Source: Oscillospiraceae bacterium (GTDB taxonomy: Bacteria; Bacillota; Clostridia; Oscillospirales; Acutalibacteraceae). From it: DNA of 64,000 nucleotides. This document shows positions 15,945 to 24,163 of the stretch, piece by piece. Position 1 is the first letter of the stretch. Each line of letters starts with the position of its first letter. Location of the stretch: the NCBI GenBank assembly GCA_025757685.1, contig CP107220.1, positions 955,501 through 1,019,500 of the forward strand, given 5' to 3'. The notes beneath the pieces are model-generated. The model was not told the origin of the DNA. It saw nothing but the letters and a program-made list of their open reading frames with translations, and ran no database searches. The translations under genes and the position numbers were made by a program.

Positions 15945-16842
15945 TTGTTACTCCCCCATTTTTGTTTTGTTCTATTTGGACAGTAGATGTGCCGGGGCTG
16001 ATTGCCGCCGTAAAATCCGCACCCATTTCTGTCTGCAAAAGCGCCCGCAGCCCCTCTTGTAACTGCGCCACTGCTTCTACCGTCATTTGATCCGTGGTAA
16101 TATCTGCCGTAAAGGCCAGGTGCCGTCCGTAGCGGTGGCACTGCACATTGGCTACACCGGTCACCCCCGGTTGTGCCGTAAGCAATGCCTGGGCACGGTC
16201 GCAATTCTCCGTCTCTCGCTTGCCCAAAATACAGGCAAAGGAGGAGACACAGGACTTAGCGCCGCTGATCAGCAACACCGCGCTGATGGCAATACCGAAG
16301 TAGCCGTCCACCGGTACCCCCGCAACCCGGGTCAGGGTAAAGGAGATCAGGGTGGACAAGGTGATGAAGAAGTCCAGCACGCTGTCCGTAAACAGCCCTT
16401 TCAGCACCGGCGACGGATGGCGCCGATCCTTAAACTTATAGTACGCGCCCAGCAGCAGCTTCACAACCGCCGTTACCGCAATGATCACCGCATAGCGAAC
16501 CGAAAACCACACCGGCGCCGGGTACAGGGTTCGCTCTAAGGACACATAACCGAAGCCAAAGCCGGTGCCCACGATCACCACGGCAGTGATAAAACCGGTG
16601 AGATCCTCCGCCCGACCTAACCCGAACGGGTACTTCGGCGAAGTGCGCACGGAAAGCCAAAAGCCCACCAGCGCGATGATACATACCACGCTGTCCAGCG
16701 CGTTATTCAGCGAGTCTACATAAATCGAAATACTGTTGGTGGAAATACCCACATACAGCTTCACCATAAACAGGCACAGGTTGACGCAGATGCCGAAGAC
16801 AGCCGCCCGCATCCGTGCCTTTGTTTCCATCATCTGTGACAT
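15937..16842 (-). CDS. Cation diffusion facilitator family transporter
   Basis: A 301-residue membrane protein of the CDF family, which exports divalent metals such as zinc, manganese or iron by proton exchange. About six hydrophobic segments are visible, then a C-terminal cytosolic domain. The expected transport site is altered: the TM2 pair reads VDSLNN (Asp43, Asn47) instead of DxxxD, TM5 reads DSVLD instead of HxxxD, and the usual HPYGHGR after TM2 is KYPFGLGR. These changes may mean a different metal or a different cargo. It follows ispF by 21 bases with GGGGGAG close to the ATG (16842); the ATG three codons later is an alternative start. Confidence 0.85.
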   Translation of the reverse strand: MSQMMETKARMRAAVFGICVNLCLFMVKLYVGISTNSISIYVDSLNNALDSVVCIIALVGFWLSVRTSPKYPFGLGRAEDLTGFITAVVIVGTGFGFGYVSLERTLYPAPVWFSVRYAVIIAVTAVVKLLLGAYYKFKDRRHPSPVLKGLFTDSVLDFFITLSTLISFTLTRVAGVPVDGYFGIAISAVLLISGAKSCVSSFACILGKRETENCDRAQALLTAQPGVTGVANVQCHRYGRHLAFTADITTDQMTVEAVAQLQEGLRALLQTEMGADFTAAISPGTSTVQIEQNKNGGVTNV

Positions 16843-16863
16843 ACTCCCCCTCTTTGCAGCAAC

Positions 16864-17337
16864 TTACGCTTTTTCAATCAGCGCCACAGCGTGGGCTGCC
16901 ATACCCGCGCCGGTGCCGGTAAAGCCCAGTCCCTCCTCGGTGGTGGCCTTTACGCTGACCTGCGCTATATCCACCCGGCAGGCATCGGCAATGTTGCCCC
17001 GCATTTCATCTATATACGGCGCCAGCTTTGGCCGCTGGGCCAAAAGCGTAGCGTCTATGTTCTCGATTTGATAACCCCGGTCGGCCAGTACCCGCACCAC
17101 TTCTTCCAGCAATTTTAGGCTGTCCGCCCCCTTCCAGCGGTCATCTGTATCCGGAAACAGGTGCCCAATGTCACCCAGCGCCGCCGCGCCCAGCAGGGCA
17201 TCAGAGACGGCGTGAAGCAACACATCCGCATCGCTGTGCCCCAGCAGACCCTTTTCAAACGGAATGGTCACACCGCCTAAGATCAGCGGGCGGCCCTCCA
17301 CCAGTTTATGTACATCATAGCCGTGGCCGATACGCAT
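16864..17337 (-). CDS. ispF: 2-C-methyl-D-erythritol 2,4-cyclodiphosphate synthase
   Basis: Fifth step of the MEP isoprenoid pathway: cyclises CDP-methylerythritol 2-phosphate with loss of CMP. 157 residues, trimeric family length. The N-terminal zinc-site IGHGYDVH, the GHSDADVLLHAV motif and the KATTEEGLGFTG(T)G signature are all present. The ATG at 17337 shares bases with the ispD stop (TAATG), so the two are translationally coupled. Confidence 0.97.
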   Translation of the reverse strand: MRIGHGYDVHKLVEGRPLILGGVTIPFEKGLLGHSDADVLLHAVSDALLGAAALGDIGHLFPDTDDRWKGADSLKLLEEVVRVLADRGYQIENIDATLLAQRPKLAPYIDEMRGNIADACRVDIAQVSVKATTEEGLGFTGTGAGMAAHAVALIEKA

Positions 17338-18014
17338 TACTCTGCCTCCCTTGCTTTTAAGATTGCCTCTGCCATGGGCAGATCCTCCGGGGTGGTGATC
17401 TTCATATTGGTATACTCGCCGATCACAACGGACACCGGCACGCCCAGGTTCTCCATCAGCTTGCAATCGTCGGTAAAATTCCCGCCCTGGGTCTTGGCCT
17501 TCTCCATTGCCTGCTTGTACAGGTCAAAGCGAAAAATCTGGGGCGTTTGAATGGCGATCAGTTGGGAACGATCCGGGGTATCCGTGATCTCGTAGTCATC
17601 ATTGATCACCTTAATCGTGTCTTTTACAAATACGCCGGTGGCCGCTGCGCCGGTCTCCTCCGCCCGATGCAGGGTGTCTAAAATCTCGTCTCGGGTCACC
17701 AGGGGTCGGGCACCATCGTGGATCAGCAGCAGATCGCAGTCGTCAATGGTGTCTACTGCATTTTGCACACTCTCTTGGCGAGTCTTGCCGCCAAAGACAA
17801 AGCTCACTTTCTCCTGAGGCAACAGGGCGGACATAGCGTCCACATCCGCAGGGCGACAAACCACCAGCACCTCGTCCACCTGGGGCAGATCCGCAAAGGC
17901 GGCCACCGTGCGGGCAATCACCGGCGTGCCGCACAGGGGCAGCAACACCTTGTTCTTTGCACTTTGCATACGACTGCCGGAACCGGCAGCCACGATCACA
18001 GCCACATTAGCCAA
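17337..18014 (-). CDS. ispD: 2-C-methyl-D-erythritol 4-phosphate cytidylyltransferase
   Basis: Third step of the MEP pathway, joining CTP to methylerythritol phosphate. 225 residues with AAGSGSRMQSAKNKVLLPL (CTP-binding loop), IHDGARPLV and TDD...METP-type downstream elements. The start is a TTG at 18014, eight bases inside the end of rqcH; a GAGAGG ribosome site lies 10 bases upstream and no ATG/GTG fits. TAATG overlap with ispF. Confidence 0.95.
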   Translation of the reverse strand: MANVAVIVAAGSGSRMQSAKNKVLLPLCGTPVIARTVAAFADLPQVDEVLVVCRPADVDAMSALLPQEKVSFVFGGKTRQESVQNAVDTIDDCDLLLIHDGARPLVTRDEILDTLHRAEETGAAATGVFVKDTIKVINDDYEITDTPDRSQLIAIQTPQIFRFDLYKQAMEKAKTQGGNFTDDCKLMENLGVPVSVVIGEYTNMKITTPEDLPMAEAILKAREAE

Positions 18015-19680
18015 GTTGAATCATCCTCTCCGTCTCCTCCCGGGTGGGGGTCACAAAAATCGTTTTATAATCTGTGTAGATCACCCGACCGGGCTTTGCA
18101 CCGGCAGGTTTCTTTACATATTTGACTCGGGTATAGTCCACAGGTACATTGGAGGACGCGCGAGCCTTGCTGTTATAGGCAGCCAGTACCGCCGCGTCAT
18201 GGAGCGCCGACTCCGACGGTGCCCGCCCGGCAGTGACCAGCACCACATGACAGCCGGGCGTGTCCTGGGTATGGAACCAGTAGTCCTCTCCCGCTGCCGT
18301 CTTTAAGGTCAGCTTGTCGTTCATCACATTGTTGCGGCCTACTAAAATGCGAAAGCCGTCCGCCGTTTGGTATTCCAACGGCTTCAGCGCCTTGGCCGGC
18401 TTCTCCTTGCCCCGATGGCGCAAATAGCCCCCGGCGGTCAGTTCTGCTCGAATGGCAGAAATCTCCGCATCGGTAGAGGAACGACTCAAGGCGTCCAGCA
18501 CACTGTCCAAATACGCCGCTTCCGCCTCTGCCTGGGCAATAAAGCCGGTGAGCTTTTGCTCCGCCACCTGCTTTTTGCGATAGTCTTTATAATATTTTTG
18601 GGCGTTCGCCGAGGGACTCAGCGCCAGGTCTGCCGGAATACGCACCACCGTGCCCGGCTCATAATAATTCTCTAAATCATAAAAAGGCGCGCCCTTCTCC
18701 AGCGCATATTGGTTGGAGGTGATTAGGTCGCCGTAAATGCGGTACTTGTCCTTATCCGCGCAGTCCAGCAGCTCCTGCCGCCGATTCTCCGCCTTGCGTA
18801 CTGCCCGCTCCTGCAGGGTGGTCAGGTGGTGAAACAGATCGGCGCTGCGGCTCTTGATCCGCGCCAGCCGCACCCGCTCGTAAAAAAAGAAGTCCAGCAG
18901 CGCACTGGGGCTGTCAAAGCTGCGGCATTCCAGCAAATCCCCATATTGATGGATCGGCGTAAAGGCAAAGTCCTTGGGCACCCCGTCCAGCACCACCGTG
19001 GGCGACGGCGCCAGCGCATAGGCGCGCAGCTGTTCCAAGGTCAGCCCATGCTCCACCTCACGGCAGATAATGGGCGACACACCCAAAAGGGTACTTTGCA
19101 CTGCCTTGGCGCCGGTGGCACCGCAGGTTTGCAACCGATGGATAATGGTGTCTAAATCCTCGGTCAGAATATTCAATTTGTCCTGGGGCGGCGGTAAAGT
19201 GTAGTCCACCCCGGGCAGCAGCCGCCGGTTGCCGGTCTCGCCGTTCATACGGCGAATACAATCTATAATTTTACCGTTGCCGTCCAGGAGTAAAATGTTG
19301 GCGTAACGACTTAAAATCTCGATCACCAGTCGGTAGGTCACCAGATCTCCCAGCTCATTGGTGCCGGTAAAGTGCAGTTCCAGCACTCGCTCCAAACCGG
19401 GCTGGGTCACATCGTCCAGCCGCGCCCCTTGCAGCAGCTTACGCAGCAGCATGGTAAACATAGGGGGTCTCGCCGGATTCTCCGGCGCATAATCTGTAAA
19501 ATGCACACGGGCACTGTCCGGGCGACAGCTGAGCAGCAACTTTTTGGCGCCGCTGCGCCCCCGCAGGGTCAGCACGATCTCCTCTTTGGTAGGCTGGTGG
19601 ATCTTGTCCACCCGATCCCCCACCGCACCGTCTGCGATCTCCCGTTGCAAGCAGTGCAAAAAAATACCGTCCAGAGCCAT
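18007..19680 (-). CDS. rqcH: RqcH / NFACT-family ribosome quality control factor (FbpA-like)
   Basis: A 557-residue NFACT protein. In Bacillus subtilis the homologue RqcH binds stalled 50S subunits and recruits tRNA-Ala to add C-terminal alanine tails; older names are FbpA or YloA. It starts MALDGIFLHCLQREI, has the NFACT-N core, a long coiled-coil middle (about 280-420) and a C-terminal NFACT-R domain with DYWFHTQDTPGCHVVL. The tRNA-contacting D-R pair of Bacillus RqcH (97-98) appears here as Glu97-Arg98 if the numbering carries over, a conservative change. Start ATG 19680 is two bases after the upstream stop. The partner RqcP is at 41922. Confidence 0.93.
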   Translation of the reverse strand: MALDGIFLHCLQREIADGAVGDRVDKIHQPTKEEIVLTLRGRSGAKKLLLSCRPDSARVHFTDYAPENPARPPMFTMLLRKLLQGARLDDVTQPGLERVLELHFTGTNELGDLVTYRLVIEILSRYANILLLDGNGKIIDCIRRMNGETGNRRLLPGVDYTLPPPQDKLNILTEDLDTIIHRLQTCGATGAKAVQSTLLGVSPIICREVEHGLTLEQLRAYALAPSPTVVLDGVPKDFAFTPIHQYGDLLECRSFDSPSALLDFFFYERVRLARIKSRSADLFHHLTTLQERAVRKAENRRQELLDCADKDKYRIYGDLITSNQYALEKGAPFYDLENYYEPGTVVRIPADLALSPSANAQKYYKDYRKKQVAEQKLTGFIAQAEAEAAYLDSVLDALSRSSTDAEISAIRAELTAGGYLRHRGKEKPAKALKPLEYQTADGFRILVGRNNVMNDKLTLKTAAGEDYWFHTQDTPGCHVVLVTAGRAPSESALHDAAVLAAYNSKARASSNVPVDYTRVKYVKKPAGAKPGRVIYTDYKTIFVTPTREETERMIQLG

Positions 19681-19682
19681 AT

Positions 19683-20429
19683 TTACACCGTCAGCACAGG
19701 GTTCTTCTGGGGTGCACAAATAAATTCCACATCCGGGAACGCCTGTTCCAATCTTTCTTTTAAGGTCATAAAGGCGGCATACTCGGTCTCATAATGACCG
19801 GCAGCCAGTACCGGGTACTGCGCCTCTGCCGCTTCCAGCAGATCATGGTAACGCACCTCACCGGTAAGATAGCAGTCTGCCAGTTGTTGCGCCTGTCGCC
19901 AAAACTCACCACCGGCGCCGCCGCAAACGGCTACCGTTTCGATCAGCGCCTCCGTGTCTGTATAGCGCAAGCCATCGCTTTCCAGCACTTCACCGGCCAT
20001 AGCGGCAAAATCGTCCACGCTCATAGCCTGGGACAGGCGGCCAACGGTCAAAAATCCGTCGGCGCTATGGGTCAGGTTCGTAAGCCCAAGCAAAGCAGCC
20101 AAACAATCACCAATACCGCCGGGTGCCTTGTCAAAACAAGTGTGGGCGCTAATAAGCGCAATGCCGTTTTGCACCAATTCGCTGACCGGCGTGCCGGTAT
20201 AGACCTGCCTCAGTCCGTGAAAAATCAGCGGATGGTGGGTCAAGAGCAGCTCTGCCCCCATACCCACGGCAAAGTCCACCACCGCCAGGGTTGCGTCCAG
20301 GGACAGCACGCAACGGCGCACAGGCGCCTGCATATCCCCCACCAAGAAGCCGGAATTGTCCCACTCCTCCATGGTGTCATAAGGCGCAATAGAATTGATC
20401 CAGTTGTTAATATCTGCAACAGTCGTCAT
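19683..20429 (-). CDS. Nif3-like dinuclear metal-centre protein (YqfO family)
   Basis: A 248-residue member of the Nif3/YqfO family, toroidal hexamers with two metal ions per subunit; GTP cyclohydrolase-I-like annotations exist but the role is unsettled. Visible features are EEWDNSGFLVGD near the N-terminus, THHPLIF (metal ligands), ISAHTCFD and GHYETEY near the C-terminus. The short form without the PII-like insert is present. Its ATG overlaps the trmK stop (ATGA); this trmK-nif3 pairing is conserved in Firmicutes. Confidence 0.92.
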   Translation of the reverse strand: MTTVADINNWINSIAPYDTMEEWDNSGFLVGDMQAPVRRCVLSLDATLAVVDFAVGMGAELLLTHHPLIFHGLRQVYTGTPVSELVQNGIALISAHTCFDKAPGGIGDCLAALLGLTNLTHSADGFLTVGRLSQAMSVDDFAAMAGEVLESDGLRYTDTEALIETVAVCGGAGGEFWRQAQQLADCYLTGEVRYHDLLEAAEAQYPVLAAGHYETEYAAFMTLKERLEQAFPDVEFICAPQKNPVLTV

Positions 20430-21058
20430 AATTTTTCCTCAATGGCGCGGATCACATCCGCCGTATCCACGCCGCCCTTTTGGCGATTGCGCAGGTAGCG
20501 GATTAGCTGCTCAAAATAAGCCTTGTCGCTAAAATCCGTAATTCCGCCCAAATACAAATCCGCCGGGGTATAGCCCTCCGGCGCACCGCCGGGTACAGCC
20601 AGCAGCACCAAATAATGATGCCGTCCCTCCTGCACCACCCGGGCGCAGCGAATTTCAAAGCCATTTGTATACAAAAATTGCCGCACGACCTCCGGGTGGG
20701 TCATGGGCTGCAAAATCAATGTTTTTTTATGTATATACGGGCAGGCGGACAAGATCTCAGCAATCAGTTCTCCGCCCATACCTGCCAAAATTACCGCATC
20801 GCACTCGGTATCTGCAATATCCGTCAGCCCACTGCAAAGGCGGGTTTGAATTTGGAAGGTCAAGCCCAGTTCTTCTACCAATCGGCGGCAGGCACCCAGC
20901 GGGCCCGGGCGCACATCGGCAGCCACCACACGGGACGCAATCCCCTGTTGCACCAAATAGGCGCTCACATAGCCGTGGTCGCAGCCAATATCCGCCACCG
21001 CGCAGCCGGGCGGCACCATGTCCGCCACAGCCTGCAATCGCGGAGTTAAAACGATCAT
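20426..21058 (-). CDS. trmK: tRNA (adenine-N1)-methyltransferase TrmK
   Basis: SAM-dependent enzyme that methylates N1 of A22 in tRNA (family established for Bacillus YqfN/TrmK). 210 residues starting MIVLTPRLQAVADMV, with the Rossmann glycine motif VADIGCDHGYVSAYLV, AADVRPGPL, and the family motif AGMGGELI. The start at 21058 is chosen because it overlaps the stop of the DUF1858 gene as ATGA and matches the usual N-terminus; in-frame upstream codons are within that gene. Confidence 0.93.
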   Translation of the reverse strand: MIVLTPRLQAVADMVPPGCAVADIGCDHGYVSAYLVQQGIASRVVAADVRPGPLGACRRLVEELGLTFQIQTRLCSGLTDIADTECDAVILAGMGGELIAEILSACPYIHKKTLILQPMTHPEVVRQFLYTNGFEIRCARVVQEGRHHYLVLLAVPGGAPEGYTPADLYLGGITDFSDKAYFEQLIRYLRNRQKGGVDTADVIRAIEEKL

Positions 21059-21255
21059 TTCCGGATCAGAGCATTGATCTGCTCCAGCAGATCGTCTGTA
21101 TCTACGCCATGCACAGCGCAAGCCTGCTCCACCGTCTCACCCCGAGATGCAGGGCAGCCCAAGCAGTGCATACCCATCTGTAAAAAGTAAGGGGCCGCAT
21201 CCGGGCAAATGTCTAAAATATCGCCGATCACCGTATCTTTTGTAATTTCCGTCAT
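21055..21255 (-). CDS. DUF1858 small cysteine protein, 66 aa
   Basis: A 66-residue DUF1858-domain protein: MTEITKDTVIGDILDICPDA, then the CLGCPAS motif with two cysteines and a short helical tail (ETVEQACAVHGVDTDDLLEQ). Family members are thought to be redox or metal-related and are often fused to or next to hybrid-cluster and molybdenum proteins; function is not established. GGAGG lies 8 bases before the ATG. First gene of a tightly overlapped operon downstream of a 22-bp palindrome, and probably its least essential-looking member, so its leading position is curious. Confidence 0.85.
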   Translation of the reverse strand: MTEITKDTVIGDILDICPDAAPYFLQMGMHCLGCPASRGETVEQACAVHGVDTDDLLEQINALIRK

Positions 21256-21283
21256 TTTGTTGTCCTCCGGTAGTATTAAATCC

Positions 21284-21305
21284 GTTATACTATATATAGT
21301 ATAAC
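21284..21305. promoter_or_regulatory. 22-bp perfect palindrome, likely operator
   Basis: Each half is GTTATACTATA; the second half is its exact reverse complement with no spacer. It lies 29 bases before the DUF1858 start and covers the -10 box of the minus-strand promoter. It is also within 30 bases of the divergent promoter for the gene at 21414. Confidence 0.7.
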
Positions 21306-21327
21306 CTACTTTGACATAATAGCACAA
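21298..21327 (-). promoter_or_regulatory. Promoter of the DUF1858-trmK-rqcH-ispDF operon
   Basis: Minus strand: -35 TTGTGC (21322-21327, weak), 18-base spacer, -10 TATACT (21298-21303) inside the palindrome. Confidence 0.5.
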
Positions 21328-21332
21328 ATGAA

Positions 21333-21361
21333 TTGCAAGTTCAAGCCGATTGTGGTAAAAT
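21333..21361 (+). promoter_or_regulatory. Promoter of the DUF4364-like gene
   Basis: -35 TTGCAA (21333-21338), 17-base spacer, -10 TAAAAT (21356-21361), about 53 bases before the chosen start. Confidence 0.6.
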
Positions 21362-21413
21362 AGTCACCGGTTCAAGTTATGGCCTTATTTCTATGGATAA
21401 ATCAGGTGATTTT

Positions 21414-22019
21414 ATGCAAAATCTAAATCCAAAAGACGGCGCTTACAATCCTGGGCTGCAATTCGACGCCTTTACAGCAGGCATTGAGGACGGCGGCCTG
21501 CGTGCAAAAAGTTCCATTTCTGCTATGGTGTGCTACATTCTTGCCAATATTGAAAAGCCCCTAAGCATTAAAAATATTACCGACGCGCTGACTGCCGGTT
21601 GCATTGCCAATTATTTTGAGATCTGCGACTCCATTGACCGGCTGAAAGCCGCCGGTCAAATTGTAGAAAAAGACGACCGGCTGTACGCTACACCCCAGTG
21701 CAAAGCGGCGGTGGAACTGATCGAGAACGACCTGCCTCTGACCATGCGAGAAAAGAGCATTGCCTGTTGCCAACGGGCGCTGGCCAAAGAGACGTATCAG
21801 CGAGAGAATCGAGTGGATATTGAGCCGGACGGCAACGCTTTCCAGGTGACGCTGCATGTGAGCGATATTGACCGGGACTTTATGGCGCTCAAACTTTATA
21901 TGCCCACCAAGGCACAGGCCCAGGCAGTTAAAGAGAAGTTCCAGGCCAATCCGGTGCGCGTCTATGAAGCGGTAATTAACACACTTTTTAGTGAGGAACA
22001 GGATCCGCCCATTGACTGA
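21414..22019 (+). CDS. DUF4364-like protein, probable winged-helix DNA-binding
   Basis: A 201-residue cytosolic protein. After a disordered start (MQNLNPKDGAYNPGLQFDAF) comes a region that reads like a winged helix (MVCYILANIEKPLSIKNITD ... DRLKAAGQIVEKDDRLYAT), then LPLTMREKSIACCQRALAKE and a beta-rich C-terminal half. This order matches my memory of DUF4364 proteins of clostridia; no function is established. I start at the ATG at 21414, with AGGTGA just upstream; two upstream in-frame ATGs lack ribosome sites and the second precedes this one by only seven codons. It is divergent from the DUF1858 operon and next to the palindrome, so it is a candidate regulator of it. Confidence 0.7.
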   Translation: MQNLNPKDGAYNPGLQFDAFTAGIEDGGLRAKSSISAMVCYILANIEKPLSIKNITDALTAGCIANYFEICDSIDRLKAAGQIVEKDDRLYATPQCKAAVELIENDLPLTMREKSIACCQRALAKETYQRENRVDIEPDGNAFQVTLHVSDIDRDFMALKLYMPTKAQAQAVKEKFQANPVRVYEAVINTLFSEEQDPPID

Positions 22020-22023
22020 GGCG

Positions 22024-22056
22024 AAAAGAGCCGCTGACATCAGCGGCTCTTTTTTA
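22024..22056 (+). terminator. Terminator of the DUF4364-like gene
   Basis: AAAAGAGCCGCTGA and TCAGCGGCTCTTTTTT form a long perfect stem 4 bases after the stop. Confidence 0.9.
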
Positions 22057-22069
22057 TAAATACAAGCAC

Positions 22070-22108
22070 AAAAGATCCCGCCTGCAACCGCAAGCGGGAT
22101 CTTTTTTT
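22070..22108 (-). terminator. Terminator of ispH-rpsA
   Basis: AAAGATCCCGC and GCGGGATCTTT pair over 11 bases; on the minus strand TTTT follows. It lies six bases beyond the stop of the fusion gene. Confidence 0.85.
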
Positions 22109-22114
22109 AATCCA

Positions 22115-24163
22115 TTAGTCCTGGTCGGACAGAGCGGGAATGCCCTCTTCCGGCTTGGGCAGCAAAGTCTTCATGGACAGGCTGACACGCTTCTTGTCAA
22201 AGTCAATGTCCGTGATCTCGCACTTCACTTCATCGCCCACCTTCAGCACATCGCCGGGGGTCTTTACACGATCCCAGCTGATCTGGCTGATATGGATCAG
22301 GCCATCAATACCGGGGATTACATTGGCAAAGGCGCCAAAGGCAGCCAGGCCAACGATCTTAGCATCCACAACGGTGCCCACAGGATAATCGCGCTTGAGA
22401 ATCTCCCACGGGTTGTCCTCCAGCTTCTTGAAGCCAAGAGAGATCTTCTTGTTCTCGTCATCCAGCTTCTTGATGGTCACCTCTACGGTGTCGCCAACCT
22501 TAACCACCTCACTGGGGTGTTTAATGCGGTTCCAACTCAGCTCGCTGATATGAATCATACCGTCAATACCGCCGATATCTACGAACGCGCCGTAGCTGGT
22601 CAGGGACTTCACGGTACCGGTCAGCTTCTGACCCTCGGACAGGGTAGCCCACAGAGCCTCCTGCTGGGCTTTCTTCTCCTCATTGGCTACCACCTTAATG
22701 GAGCCAACGGCACGGCGGCGAGCCGGGTTCAGGTCAATAACCTTAAAGCGAACGGTTGTGCCCTTGAGCACATCCAGTTCCTGCCCACGGGGTACGCCGG
22801 TAAGAGAAGCGGGCACAAACACGCGGGTGCCCTTGGCGGTTACCAGAACACCGCCCTTTACGATAGCAACGACGGTGCCTTCCAGCACTTCATCGTTCTC
22901 ATGTGCTGCAACGATTTCGTCCCAGCCTTTGAATGCGTCCACCAGCTTCTTGGAAAGCTTCAGAACGCCCTCTTCATCGGATGTTTTCATGATGACGAGG
23001 TCCAGTACATCGCCGATTTTGACAACATCCTCTGCTTTATCCACCGGCTCTGCGGAAAGATCAGCCAATGCGATCACACCGGTCTGCTTTCTGCCGGTTA
23101 CATCAACGAATACCTCGGTGGGTGTGATGTTTACAACAGTGCCCTTTACGACCTTGCTGTTATCATCTTCGCTAAAGGATTCTTCCAGCATTTCTGCGAA
23201 TGAGGATGCCTCACCATCAGCAGATGTGTTGACAGCAGCCTCAGCGGCCTGATTCGCATCTGCTGTCTCCACAACTTCTTCAGTAGCGGCTGAAGTTGTT
23301 TCAACTTCCTTTTCTTTAATTTCTTCGGACATGGTTTTGAGTACCTCCTTGATGATTGCCGACGGCGTAGACGCCCCGGCTGTAACACCAACCACCGCAT
23401 AGGCACTAAGATGCAGACCGCGCAGCTCCGACGCCGTTTCAATCAGAAAGGTGGGCGCATTCGCAGCACACACATCTCGCAGCTTACAGGTGTTTGATGA
23501 ATGGCGACCTCCGATCACAAGCATCGCGTCGCACTCCCTGGACAGAGCCGCCGCTTCTTCCTGTCTTTCAGAAGTAGCATTGCATATTGTACTATAAATT
23601 TTGGTATTTGTACATACCTTTTTAAGAATTTTCTCAGACTTTTTCCATTCTTTTAGGCTAAATGTGGTCTGAGAAACGCAAATCATCGGGTTGTTTGGTG
23701 AAATTGCACCACTTTTTAGGATCTCCTGCAATTCCTCGGCATTTTTAAACACATAACTGGCGCCGGGGCAATAAGAACGAATACCAACCACTTCCGGGTG
23801 ATCCGCGTCTCCGGCAATGAGCACCGTGGTGTCCGGCGACTGGCTGCCCACAATACGATGAATCTTCAAAACAAAGGGGCATGTAGCATCCGTAAAAGGC
23901 AAATGGCGTGTCTCCATTTCCTCCACCACACACTTGTCCACCCCATGGGTGCGTACCACAATCTGATACCCGGGCGGACAGTCCTCTACCCGATCAATGA
24001 TCTTGACCCCGCGCGCCGCCAGATCACCCACCAGCTGGGCATTATGAATAATGGGGCCAAGGGTGCACACCTGCTCCCCTGCCTCCACTTTATCATATAA
24101 CAGTTCCACCGCCCGGTTGACGCCAAAGCAGAAGCCGGCGGTCTTGGCCAGTTTTATTTGCAC
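22115..24163 (-). CDS. ispH: IspH (HMBPP reductase) fused to ribosomal protein S1
   Basis: A 682-residue fusion. Residues 1-280 are IspH, the iron-sulfur enzyme of the last MEP step (HMBPP to IPP/DMAPP): cluster ligands C12 (AGFCFGVNRAV), C95 (DATCPFV) and C194 (ICNATSERQ), and active-site histidines near H40, H73 and H122. An acidic linker (about 281-335) leads to four S1 RNA-binding domains (about 337-405, 425-490, 512-580 and 595-665), with SYGAFVDIGGIDGMIHISEL the most typical. Established knowledge: IspH-S1 fusions are common in Clostridia. It starts ten bases inside the end of plsC. Why the two functions are joined is not known. Confidence 0.96.
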   Translation of the reverse strand: MQIKLAKTAGFCFGVNRAVELLYDKVEAGEQVCTLGPIIHNAQLVGDLAARGVKIIDRVEDCPPGYQIVVRTHGVDKCVVEEMETRHLPFTDATCPFVLKIHRIVGSQSPDTTVLIAGDADHPEVVGIRSYCPGASYVFKNAEELQEILKSGAISPNNPMICVSQTTFSLKEWKKSEKILKKVCTNTKIYSTICNATSERQEEAAALSRECDAMLVIGGRHSSNTCKLRDVCAANAPTFLIETASELRGLHLSAYAVVGVTAGASTPSAIIKEVLKTMSEEIKEKEVETTSAATEEVVETADANQAAEAAVNTSADGEASSFAEMLEESFSEDDNSKVVKGTVVNITPTEVFVDVTGRKQTGVIALADLSAEPVDKAEDVVKIGDVLDLVIMKTSDEEGVLKLSKKLVDAFKGWDEIVAAHENDEVLEGTVVAIVKGGVLVTAKGTRVFVPASLTGVPRGQELDVLKGTTVRFKVIDLNPARRRAVGSIKVVANEEKKAQQEALWATLSEGQKLTGTVKSLTSYGAFVDIGGIDGMIHISELSWNRIKHPSEVVKVGDTVEVTIKKLDDENKKISLGFKKLEDNPWEILKRDYPVGTVVDAKIVGLAAFGAFANVIPGIDGLIHISQISWDRVKTPGDVLKVGDEVKCEITDIDFDKKRVSLSMKTLLPKPEEGIPALSDQD

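Noticed and set aside
17338..17466. Longer ispF start upstream of 17337
   Set aside because: The extra residues are an out-of-frame reading of the ispD end; MRIGHGYDVH is the family N-terminus and TAATG coupling fits.
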